DNA from: Verrucomicrobiales bacterium
GTDB taxonomy: Bacteria > Verrucomicrobiota > Verrucomicrobiia > Limisphaerales > UBA1100
Direction: 5' to 3'
NCBI GenBank assembly: GCA_002719595.1
Contig: PBEJ01000024.1
Location: forward strand, 1 to 11,225
Length of the DNA stretch: 11,225 bases
The translations under genes and the position numbers were made by a program. Positions 1 through 5,659 of the stretch are shown piece by piece. The first letter of the stretch is position 1, and each line of letters starts with the position of its first letter. A model generated the notes under the pieces. It saw only the letters and a list, made by a program, of their open reading frames with translations, made no database searches and was not told the origin of the DNA.

Positions 1-200
1 GCGGGACAGTGGGCGTTGGTGAACAGCATGCCGCTCCCGGCAAGCCGGTCGATGTTCGGCGTCCGCGCCTGCGGATGCCCGCCGAGACAACCGACCCAGT
101 CATTGAGATCATCGATACTAATGAAAAGGATATTTGGTTTCTTTGTTTCAGCTGCATTAACGCTGCAACAGAGTAATAAAATAATAATGAACTTATTCAT
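1..200 (-). CDS. Sulfatase, N-terminal part (runs off the window)
   Basis: This is the first 66 codons of a secreted type I (formylglycine-dependent) sulfatase, which hydrolyses sulfate esters, probably on algal or other sulfated polysaccharides. Residues 1-17 ([17 protein letters not shown]) form a Sec signal peptide. Then comes the family's opening strand, [14 protein letters not shown], whose paired Asp residues are calcium ligands, followed by [20 protein letters not shown]. The window ends just before the expected C-x-P-x-R maturation site, so the catalytic residue cannot be checked. The ATG at 200 is supported by AGGA six nucleotides upstream. The [14 protein letters not shown] and GCLGGHPQA pattern is closest to iduronate-2-sulfatase-like members; this subtype is inference. 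The signal-peptide part is AT-rich (about 30% GC) while bases 1-100 are about 70% GC, an abrupt change within one gene. Confidence 0.93.
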   Translation of the reverse strand, partial: MNKFIIILLLCCSVNAAETKKPNILFISIDDLNDWVGCLGGHPQARTPNIDRLAGSGMLFTNAHCP

Positions 201-257
201 GTAGTTTCCTACCAATAACCACTGGCAGAGAATTCGGTTTCTTTAGCGCACATTCAA

Positions 258-494
258 TTATTTTTCATGTTTTTGCTTCTTTGTCCCGGGAGCCTTACGC
301 ACGCCGGTCACGCGCTCATAGTCGATCTTGCCGCCCTTCTTTGGATATTTGTCCAGCGCCGCCTGCAGGCGCTTGCGCACGGCGCCTAGTTCTACCCTTT
401 CGCCCAAAGCCTTCTCTTCGCGAACGTCATTGACCACGTCGAAGAAACGACCGTCACGATAGAGCTTGTTGCGCTTGTTGCGCGGGCACTCAAT
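258..494 (-). pseudogene. Sulfatase C-terminal remnant, 5'-truncated
   Basis: A 78-codon open frame on the minus strand has no start codon. It begins after an in-frame stop at 495-497 and ends with TAA at 258-260. It reads NKLYRDGRFFDVVNDVREEK and continues to KIDYERVTGVRKAPGTKK. The 'KLYRDGRFFDV..D..E' segment is the typical C-terminal end of secreted sulfatases. Everything upstream (catalytic domain, signal peptide) is missing, and the sequence beyond 498 is AT-rich and unrelated. The fragment is GC-rich, like the mature part of the sulfatase starting 57 nt downstream at 200, so the two were probably tandem sulfatases of one operon, the first now mostly deleted. It is not the missing end of the sulfatase at 1-200, because it lies upstream of that gene's start. 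No frameshift would rescue it. Confidence 0.75.
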
Positions 495-497
495 CTA

Positions 498-688
498 ATA
501 ATTTTGCCCTAAGGGATTATCATCAAACCGAAAAGAGGCGCTAGTATCGAGTCATAATCCTGAAGGGTTTACCAAAAACTATATACACATAGACAAATCG
601 ATAATTGACAATTTTGGGGGAAAAGGGGGCCTGAGGTTTTGGGTCCAAACCGTGAAAATTGATTGGGCCCTGATATACCAACTAAAAG
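498..688. other. Intergenic stretch without a gene
   Basis: Together with 201-257 and the remnant at 258-494, this makes nearly 500 bases without an intact gene. It is AT-rich in 498-610. It then holds two G5 tracts separated by AAAA (616-629, plus strand) and a short imperfect inverted repeat, GGTTTTGG/CCAAACC, near 635-651. On the minus strand, downstream of tRNA-Arg, the latter could form a small hairpin followed by a C/T-rich tract. It is too weak to call a terminator. A 13-bp near-copy of part of the tRNA-Arg gene is at 506-518 (separate entry). I see no coding region. Confidence 0.6.
506..518. repeat. Near-copy of the tRNA-Arg 3' part (possible vestigial att site)
   Basis: GCCCTAAGGGATT here matches GCCCTTAGGGATT at 695-707 in 12 of 13 positions and in the same orientation. 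The second copy spans the 3' acceptor strand and the adjoining T-stem of tRNA-Arg. Both copies have AAACC a few bases further on (525-529 and 716-720). The copy lies 8 nt beyond the stop that bounds the truncated sulfatase. Integrases commonly use this part of a tRNA, but there is no integrase in the window, and the CCCTNAGGG core is self-complementary, so chance is a real alternative. Confidence 0.3.
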
Positions 689-765
689 TGGCACGCCCTT
701 AGGGATTCGAACCCCAAACCTCCTGGTCCGTAGCCAAGCGCTCTATCCAATTGAGCTAAGGGCGC
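689..765 (-). tRNA. tRNA-Arg (anticodon ACG), CCA encoded
   Basis: Complete cloverleaf. The acceptor GCGCCCT pairs with AGGGCGT (G1-U72 wobble). The D-stem is GCTC/GAGC, the anticodon stem CTTGG/CCAGG with loop CTACGGA, and the T-arm has loop TTCGAAT. The anticodon ACG is at 729-731; A34 is normally deaminated to inosine by TadA so that CGU, CGC and CGA are read. Discriminator G is at 692 and the 3' CCA is encoded at 689-691. The gene lies 43 nt downstream of the DUF547 stop on the same strand, with no convincing promoter between, so co-transcription with the gene string above it is possible. Confidence 0.97.
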
Positions 766-808
766 AGTTGAGGAGAGAGAATTACTTCCTCTTCTTTGCC
801 TGATCAAG

Positions 809-1615
809 TCAATTCGAACCGTTTATCTGCCAATCAAAATCAGTATACCTAATTTTAAATTCACCGCTCTTAATTGCACTATTTTCGGTTTGATTAAAAT
901 GAGTCGCTACAAAATCCAGAATATCTGCATCGCTTTCACCGAAGTCCTCCTTATACCACTTAAAGATGGGAGATAAATAAACAATTCTCTTTTCCAGATC
1001 CACCCGGTTCTTAGATCTATCCCCTAGGAAACTTTTCGTTTGATCTAGAAACTGATCTTCTAAATTTTGCGCATTATAGGGGTTCCCACGCAAAACCGGA
1101 CATCCTTTTGAACCACAAACTAAAGCAAAATGAACAGATGAAGCCTGGAACTCTTTTCTAAGCAGTTGATTCTCCAAATAACTAAGCGAAATCTTTCCAC
1201 CAAATAAACTCACTACTTTTAGATTCCAAACTGAACCTATCGTCCTAATGTCTCTGATTGATGAAACCGGATAGTGTTCAACAATTAGTTTTAGTGTTGC
1301 AGCATTATACACATTTAACAGGAACGCCATTTGCTCAGGCTTAGACCATTCAAGAAACTGCCTTCGCGGCACACTTGCCGCGAGCTTAAGGTAGTCATTA
1401 AGATCTTTCGGATGTTTTTGGAGCCATAGGTAATTAACGCCGCCCTTACCATCACTCACCTTACTTAAAACTTTCGCCAATTTTGGGTGATCATGACTAA
1501 ACGCAACCTTCTGGTCAGCCACAATCGCCCGACCTTTCTCCGCCTCATGACTGCACCCCCATTGAAGCAAGGGACATAGAATACCGATAACAAATATGTA
1601 GATTTGCCTAATCAT
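809..1615 (-). CDS. DUF547 domain lipoprotein
   Basis: A 268-residue predicted lipoprotein. Residues 1-21 form a lipoprotein signal ending in LQWGC, with Cys21 the likely lipidated residue, so it should be membrane-anchored outside the cytoplasm. The DUF547 domain covers roughly 88-225: MAFLLNVYNAATLKLIV (96-112), then IRDI..VWNLKVVSLFGG, then the very typical HFALVCGSKGCPVLR (162-176) and IVYLSPIFKWYKEDFG (211-226). The conserved Asn/Tyr and the CGSKGCP cysteines suggest a papain-like or transglutaminase-like fold, but no biochemical role is established that I can cite. ATG at 1615 has GAGG six nucleotides upstream. It starts 12 nt after the esterase stop, so it is probably the last protein gene of the RidA-to-DUF547 string. 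Its link to the enzymes before it is not evident. Confidence 0.88.
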   Translation of the reverse strand: MIRQIYIFVIGILCPLLQWGCSHEAEKGRAIVADQKVAFSHDHPKLAKVLSKVSDGKGGVNYLWLQKHPKDLNDYLKLAASVPRRQFLEWSKPEQMAFLLNVYNAATLKLIVEHYPVSSIRDIRTIGSVWNLKVVSLFGGKISLSYLENQLLRKEFQASSVHFALVCGSKGCPVLRGNPYNAQNLEDQFLDQTKSFLGDRSKNRVDLEKRIVYLSPIFKWYKEDFGESDADILDFVATHFNQTENSAIKSGEFKIRYTDFDWQINGSN

Positions 1616-1627
1616 CCTGACCCTCGG

Positions 1628-2491
1628 TCAGTTCAGAAACTTTCGCTGCTTGAGCCAAAACAATAAATCATCTGTCCAAGGATGCAGATCGCTGAAATCC
1701 TTCCCCCCCAAACCTATCCCATGGCGTCCTTTTTCATATACGTGTAAATCCATAAGAACACCTTTCTTTCGAAGAGCAGTCGCAAAGAGAAGGCTATTTT
1801 CAACTGGAACCGCCTTATCCTCCCACGTGTGCCAGATAAAACATGGTGGGGAATTCCTCTTTATTTGTAACTCATTAGAAAGTAGCTGGACCAACTCTTT
1901 TGATGGATTTGTTCCGAGTAGATTTCTCTTGGAACCCTGATGAGTAAATTGCCCCATTGTGATCACGGGATAACATAATATTCCAAGGTCCGGACGAGAA
2001 CTCATCCGATCTATTTTATCACCATTCACAATTCCCATATCGAAATGAGCAACGATAGTTGATGCCAAATGCCCTCCGGCTGAAGATCCCATTACTCCAA
2101 TCCGATTGGGATCAATTTTCCAGGAAACTGCATTAGCGCGGACTGTGCGAATTGCCCGGGAAACATCCTTTAACATAACCGGATGGCGGTACCCCGCTGA
2201 GCCTAAACGGTACTTTAAAACGAAACAGTGGATTCCTCGGGCAACAAGCCAATCGGCATAGCCTTTTCCTTCATGGGGAGCCAAGCCTCCGTAACCGCCG
2301 CCTGGACAGATAACTATCGCCGATCCCGAAGGCTTATTCGCCCAATACGGCGTAAGCGTTGGAATATCACGCGCAGTGTCGCCTTTCTGCCCAGGAGCAC
2401 CTTCGGGCCACATGGGAAACTCATTACTTGGCCGATCCGCTCCCAGCGCGGTAGTGGCCCAAGTAATCATTAACAAGCAAATTAGTCGCAT
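1628..2491 (-). CDS. Secreted alpha/beta hydrolase, BD-FAE/acetylxylan-esterase-like
   Basis: A 287-residue exported serine hydrolase of the prolyl-oligopeptidase/BD-FAE esterase type, commonly seen in polysaccharide-degrading bacteria as a carbohydrate O-deacetylase or feruloyl esterase. Numbered from the ATG at 2491: signal peptide MRLICLLMITWATTALGA (1-18); oxyanion-hole motif CPGGGY (62-67); nucleophile elbow GSSAG with Ser137; acid Asp225 in HTWEDKAVP; His257 in GRHGIGL. The triad is thus complete. An in-frame TTG at 2512 would add seven residues before the signal peptide. I prefer the ATG because AGGA lies six nucleotides before it and the signal peptide then begins properly. It sits 31 nt after the dipeptidase stop. 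The substrate is unknown: sugar-ester deacetylation fits the sulfatases at the window edge, but the gene lies with amino-acid enzymes. Confidence 0.88.
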   Translation of the reverse strand: MRLICLLMITWATTALGADRPSNEFPMWPEGAPGQKGDTARDIPTLTPYWANKPSGSAIVICPGGGYGGLAPHEGKGYADWLVARGIHCFVLKYRLGSAGYRHPVMLKDVSRAIRTVRANAVSWKIDPNRIGVMGSSAGGHLASTIVAHFDMGIVNGDKIDRMSSRPDLGILCYPVITMGQFTHQGSKRNLLGTNPSKELVQLLSNELQIKRNSPPCFIWHTWEDKAVPVENSLLFATALRKKGVLMDLHVYEKGRHGIGLGGKDFSDLHPWTDDLLFWLKQRKFLN

Positions 2492-2497
2492 GCCCCA

Positions 2498-2501
2498 TCC
2501 T
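2498..2501 (-). promoter_or_regulatory. Ribosome binding site that decides the esterase start
   Basis: AGGA on the minus strand, six nucleotides before the ATG at 2491. The longer frame starting with TTG at 2512 has no comparable site, so the ATG start is preferred. Confidence 0.6.
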
Positions 2502-2522
2502 AGCACGGGCAAGAGCGCTTGC

Positions 2523-3590
2523 CTAGGCCCAGGCCTTATTAAGAAAATTCATGAAGTTTCCGTGCATTATTCCGGTTATCTGTCCCAAATCAAAACCTCG
2601 CTTTGAAAGTAAATCGGGTAACCTCTGCAAATCAGCAATTGTATCCAAATCTTCAGGACTTTGCTCTCTACCATAACCTCCATCTAAATCTGTCCCTATA
2701 CCGACATGATTTGCATTTCCAGCCAGTTCACAAATATGCTCCATGTGGTCGATCACATTTTCCAATTTTACACCAGATTCTGCAGGCGTAGATTTACCGC
2801 GCTCCCAGCATGGCGTGAGCATCCAGGCATCCAAGACCCCACCGATCACTGCCCCACGTTCAATAAGGTATTTAATCTGATCATCACAAAATTGCCGATC
2901 ATTTGGAACCAACGCGCGACAATTGCTATGTGAAGCCCAGACTGGGCCCTCGAAAATATCCATCGCCTCCCAAAAACTACTGTCATTTAAATGAGTTGCA
3001 TCAAGAATAATCCCCAAGCGATCCATCTCCCTTAAAAGCTCACCCCCTTTAGGCCCTAGACCACCATCATGGGCTGTTCCTTGAGCATATGTTCCCGGAC
3101 CATAATGGGATAAACCCACTACTCGCAGCCCATAATCATAGGACCGCTCCAAATGTTTCGGAGAAATTATTGAATCAGCACCTTCTAAACTAAGAATATA
3201 ACCAATCGGCGCATCATCACTGGGAGACTTTGCCCATTGAGCAGCATGATTATTCAAGGTTTTGGAATCAGTTATTTGAACCAATTGACCATCCTCTTCC
3301 ATTGCCTTGTACCACGCTAATTGACCTTGCGAATGAGCCCATGCTTGCTCGGGAGAATGCCAACCCTTCAGCGAATTGTTGGGTTTTACATAGCGAGCAA
3401 TTTGGGTAGCTACACATATTCCTATATGTCCTCGTCGCATATCAGGAAAAGCAACTGTTCCCTGAGCGCGATCTGGCTTATCAATCTTGCCTTGCTCGCT
3501 TTGGCGTATATCCAGAACATTTTGCCTAAGGTCTCTGTTCCACTCCATTGCATTCATGGAGAGGTCCAAGTGGGCATCGAAAATCCACAT
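2523..3590 (-). CDS. Membrane-dipeptidase family protein (peptidase M19)
   Basis: A 355-residue zinc dipeptidase of family M19 (renal/microsomal dipeptidase fold). Visible metal and active-site residues: His7-x-Asp9 (DAHLD), Glu136 in LSLEGADS, His200 in ILDATH, His221 in ASHSNCRA, and Asp301/Asp303 in GIGTDLDGG. All expected ligands are present and the length is normal. M19 enzymes hydrolyse dipeptides and several accept a D-residue at the C-terminal side; that knowledge is of the family, not this protein. No signal peptide is seen, so it is likely cytoplasmic. An in-frame TTG at 3665 would overlap the upstream gene by 73 nt. The ATG at 3590 starts the first conserved strand and lies 2 nt after the stop of the PLP-enzyme gene, suggesting translational coupling. 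No strong Shine-Dalgarno is visible. Confidence 0.92.
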   Translation of the reverse strand: MWIFDAHLDLSMNAMEWNRDLRQNVLDIRQSEQGKIDKPDRAQGTVAFPDMRRGHIGICVATQIARYVKPNNSLKGWHSPEQAWAHSQGQLAWYKAMEEDGQLVQITDSKTLNNHAAQWAKSPSDDAPIGYILSLEGADSIISPKHLERSYDYGLRVVGLSHYGPGTYAQGTAHDGGLGPKGGELLREMDRLGIILDATHLNDSSFWEAMDIFEGPVWASHSNCRALVPNDRQFCDDQIKYLIERGAVIGGVLDAWMLTPCWERGKSTPAESGVKLENVIDHMEHICELAGNANHVGIGTDLDGGYGREQSPEDLDTIADLQRLPDLLSKRGFDLGQITGIMHGNFMNFLNKAWA

Positions 3591-3592
3591 GA

Positions 3593-4705
3593 TTATACAC
3601 CCAAACTCCGACGGCGAGCAGCTATTTCCCACAACCCAATGGCTTTTCCGTCCTGAACTACCCAAGCATGGTCATGAAGTGCCACAGTCGGGCAAATATG
3701 GACCGGAACCCCGTAACAAACATCCCCTACCTTTAATTCCTCAGCGCGATCGAATTTCATCATTAAATGCTCTTCGCTATGCACTTCCGGATGAGCAGAT
3801 TCCAACCCAAACATTCGCACTCTTGGCTGGGGCTTATCTGCTGCGATGGCTTTATGCCCTAAATCAAAACATACGCGCTGACTACCAGGCTTACTAATCA
3901 CGCGAGTTAATAAAACCGCGGCATACTCAAAATCCATATCAGGCAATCCCTCTTTGTATCCGAAATCCCACAATATGGTGGTCCCCGGACTACAGGTGCG
4001 ATCTGAATATTTTGAATGAATAGGAAATGTAGGTGTTCCGCCAGCAACCAACTCAGGCACAGGATGTCCCAAAGATTCCAGATGATCCCGAAAATCCAGG
4101 ATTGGCGCAAAATACTCATCACAAATTTTGGTTCGTTTGGTTAAGTCCTGCTCATGATTATGACCATCATAAGCATGGATCCCACCGGCCTCTAAACCCG
4201 GAGATCGAATAATATGCTCATAAAGTTTCGCTGCATTTTCGCCAGGCTCAATACCGGTCCTGTGCATTCCACAATCGAGGTCCAAAAAAATGATCAACTT
4301 ACGCGGTGCATCACCAAATATTTCGCTTAAACGCGAGACGGTTTCAGCACTATCCACTACCGTGGCCCAACGGACAAGCGGATAGCGGTCCATGAGAAAT
4401 CTAAGACGAACACTATTTGGCCCAACGGGCTGATGCGCCAACAAAATATCCTGCCCCCCCGAACCTGCTACCATTTCTGCTTCAGCTATTGTAGCGCACT
4501 TAAATCGTTTAACCCCCAAACTCAAATGCATACCAACAATCTCGGGTAATTTGTGAGTTTTGACATGCGGCATTAGATTCTTTACATCGCCAACCATATC
4601 AATGGCCTTTTGAATATTCTGAATAATCCGTTGAGGATAAACCAACAGTGTCGGCGAAGGAATCTCCGCTTCGTTTTCTACCCGATACCAATCACCTTCA
4701 GACAT
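3593..4705 (-). CDS. D-threonine aldolase / D-serine dehydratase-like PLP enzyme
   Basis: A 370-residue fold-type III PLP enzyme with an alanine-racemase-like N-terminal barrel and a D-serine-dehydratase-like C-terminal domain. The PLP lysine is Lys49 in MPHVKTHK. LDLDCGMHRTG (141-151), GIHAYDGHNH (175-184) and AGGTPTFP (221-228) follow the family pattern. The C-terminal metal site is His336-x-Cys338 in VPVHICPT. Relatives either cleave D-threonine to glycine and acetaldehyde or dehydrate D-serine to pyruvate and ammonia; sequence alone does not decide. The start is the ATG at 4705, which overlaps the last 8 nt of ridA (ATGTCTGA), rather than a longer frame reaching back to 4783 through ridA. 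It lies between RidA and an M19 dipeptidase, which suggests D-amino-acid catabolism. It is cytoplasmic, with no signal peptide. Confidence 0.9.
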   Translation of the reverse strand: MSEGDWYRVENEAEIPSPTLLVYPQRIIQNIQKAIDMVGDVKNLMPHVKTHKLPEIVGMHLSLGVKRFKCATIAEAEMVAGSGGQDILLAHQPVGPNSVRLRFLMDRYPLVRWATVVDSAETVSRLSEIFGDAPRKLIIFLDLDCGMHRTGIEPGENAAKLYEHIIRSPGLEAGGIHAYDGHNHEQDLTKRTKICDEYFAPILDFRDHLESLGHPVPELVAGGTPTFPIHSKYSDRTCSPGTTILWDFGYKEGLPDMDFEYAAVLLTRVISKPGSQRVCFDLGHKAIAADKPQPRVRMFGLESAHPEVHSEEHLMMKFDRAEELKVGDVCYGVPVHICPTVALHDHAWVVQDGKAIGLWEIAARRRSLGV

Positions 4706-5174
4706 GATCACCCGATTTAACTTCAAATATCGCCTCAATTTCAACAGCCATATTACCCGGCAAAGAACCCATACCAACTGCACTCCTTGCGCCTATTCCG
4801 TTGTCCTCACCAAACACTTCCATCATCAGTTCACTGTATCCGTTAATCACCAGGGGGTGTTCGGAAAAATCAGGTGTGGCATTAACCATTCCGAAAGATT
4901 TCACCAGGCACTGGATATTATTCAAATTACCGAATTTAGCCCGTAAAGAGGCAAGTATAGCCAATCCAGTCTGTCGGGCGGCAAACTTCGCTTCGTCTGT
5001 GTTTAGATCCACTCCCACCTTTCCGGTTATATATGAATAATCATCCCGCATGGGACCATGACCAGAAACATAAGCAAAATTTTCCCTAATTAAAACTGAC
5101 TGATAAATCCCACCTGCCTTAGGCGCGGGAGGCAAAGAAATTTTTAACTCGGATAATCTTTGTTCTACAGTCAT
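4698..5174 (-). CDS. RidA family enamine/imine deaminase (YjgF/UK114 superfamily)
   Basis: A 158-residue member of the longer RidA-like subgroup that starts '..EQRLSEL.I.LPPAPK' and carries YVSGHGP at 35-41. RidA proteins are trimers that hydrolyse 2-aminoacrylate and related enamine/imine products of PLP enzymes. The key Arg (E. coli RidA Arg105) is Arg130 in GARSAVG, and the matching Glu is Glu145 in VEIEAIF, so deaminase activity is plausible. It overlaps the next gene, a PLP enzyme able in principle to make such an intermediate, by 8 nt. The ATG at 5174 fits the conserved family N-terminus. No Shine-Dalgarno is visible: the only sequence between the tRNA-Leu CCA and the ATG is the 7 nt ATATTTA, so a processed mRNA would be nearly leaderless. 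Confidence 0.92.
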   Translation of the reverse strand: MTVEQRLSELKISLPPAPKAGGIYQSVLIRENFAYVSGHGPMRDDYSYITGKVGVDLNTDEAKFAARQTGLAILASLRAKFGNLNNIQCLVKSFGMVNATPDFSEHPLVINGYSELMMEVFGEDNGIGARSAVGMGSLPGNMAVEIEAIFEVKSGDHV

Positions 5175-5181
5175 TAAATAT

Positions 5182-5270
5182 TGGTACCGAGAGCGGGACT
5201 CGAACCCGCACTGCTTTTAAAGGCAATCGGATTTTAAGTCCGACGTGTCTACCAATTCCACCATCTCGGC
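5182..5270 (-). tRNA. tRNA-Leu (anticodon TAA), CCA encoded
   Basis: A class II tRNA of 89 nt. The acceptor GCCGAGA pairs with TCTCGGT (G1-U72 wobble, as in the E. coli counterpart). The anticodon stem is TCGGA/TCCGA with loop CTTAAAA, giving anticodon TAA for UUA/UUG codons. It has a long variable arm and T-loop TTCGAGT. Discriminator A is at 5185 and CCA is encoded at 5182-5184. It begins 28 nt after the stop of the small gene at 5299 and ends 7 nt before the ridA start codon. Confidence 0.97.
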
Positions 5271-5298
5271 TCAGTATCAATCGGGTATAAGACAGCAA

Positions 5299-5568
5299 CT
5301 AGCGCTCAGACTGCCTTATATTTATGCTTGAAGCAACATCATCAGACGCTTCTAGTCCATTTTCGAGAGCTGCAGAAAGGCTGCAATCATTTTTCAATGC
5401 GTATTTTTGAAGCGCAATCCACGTAACCGGTTTCAGAGTGATGTCCAAATTAATCGTCACCACATCCTGACCAAGCTTCTCCAGAACGTTGAGTTCGTCA
5501 CTAGAGAGCCGGGATGAACTGGGTGTAATAGGATTTACAGGGAGTCTTTCTTGAGTGTCTAATGTCAT
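5299..5568 (-). CDS. Small protein of unknown function, possible ribbon-helix-helix pattern
   Basis: An 89-residue protein, if read from the ATG at 5568. A TTG at 5586 would add six residues, and GGGAG lies 11 nt before the ATG. I do not recognise the family. What can be seen: a polar N-terminus with a Ser-rich stretch, then an alternating hydrophobic/polar strand VVTINLDITL, an amphipathic helix VTWIALQKYALKND, a short turn, and a second helix SLSAALENGLEAS. This strand-helix-turn-helix order is the pattern of ribbon-helix-helix DNA-binding proteins, but it rests on reading alone. No toxin-like partner is next to it. Two overlapping inverted repeats lie immediately upstream and could be its operator. 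It sits between the large envelope operon and tRNA-Leu. Confidence 0.6.
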   Translation of the reverse strand: MTLDTQERLPVNPITPSSSRLSSDELNVLEKLGQDVVTINLDITLKPVTWIALQKYALKNDCSLSAALENGLEASDDVASSINIRQSER

Positions 5569-5595
5569 GAGATTCTTAACTCCCAACTAATCCAC

Positions 5596-5619
5596 CTTGT
5601 GATTGTTACACAAGTAACA
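5596..5619. promoter_or_regulatory. Two overlapping inverted repeats upstream of the small gene
   Basis: CTTGTG (5596-5601) pairs with CACAAG (5609-5614) across 7 nt, and TGTTAC (5604-5609) pairs with GTAACA (5614-5619) across ACAA. The second is a 16-bp palindrome-like site. They share bases, so only one hairpin can form at a time. No T-tract follows on the minus strand, so a simple terminator for the operon ending at 5660 is unlikely. An operator or promoter element for the gene starting at 5568 is more likely. Confidence 0.4.
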
Positions 5620-5659
5620 GTTATGCAGAATTGTTAGCTGACTATTCACAGGGCGGAGG

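Noticed and set aside
16..204. Plus-strand open frame over the sulfatase start
   Set aside because: It is the opposite strand of a clear sulfatase N-terminus with signal peptide and Shine-Dalgarno.
3487..3897. Plus-strand open frame of 136 codons
   Set aside because: It lies opposite well-conserved M19 and PLP-enzyme coding sequence and its translation resembles nothing; all other plus-strand frames were rejected for the same reason.
3907..4122. Minus-strand frame inside the PLP-enzyme gene
   Set aside because: It is a shifted-frame shadow of the GIHAYDGHNH to AGGTPTFP part of the enzyme.
4706..4783. Longer N-terminus for the PLP enzyme
   Set aside because: It would run through the end of ridA; the ATG at 4705 begins the family-like N-terminus and gives a normal 370-residue length.
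689..5270. G1-U72 wobble in both tRNAs as an oddity
   Set aside because: The same wobble occurs in E. coli tRNA-Leu(UAA); both genes have otherwise full cloverleaves and encoded CCA.
5596..5619. Intrinsic terminator after the envelope operon
   Set aside because: The hairpin stems are only 6 bp, not GC-rich, and no T-tract follows on the minus strand.
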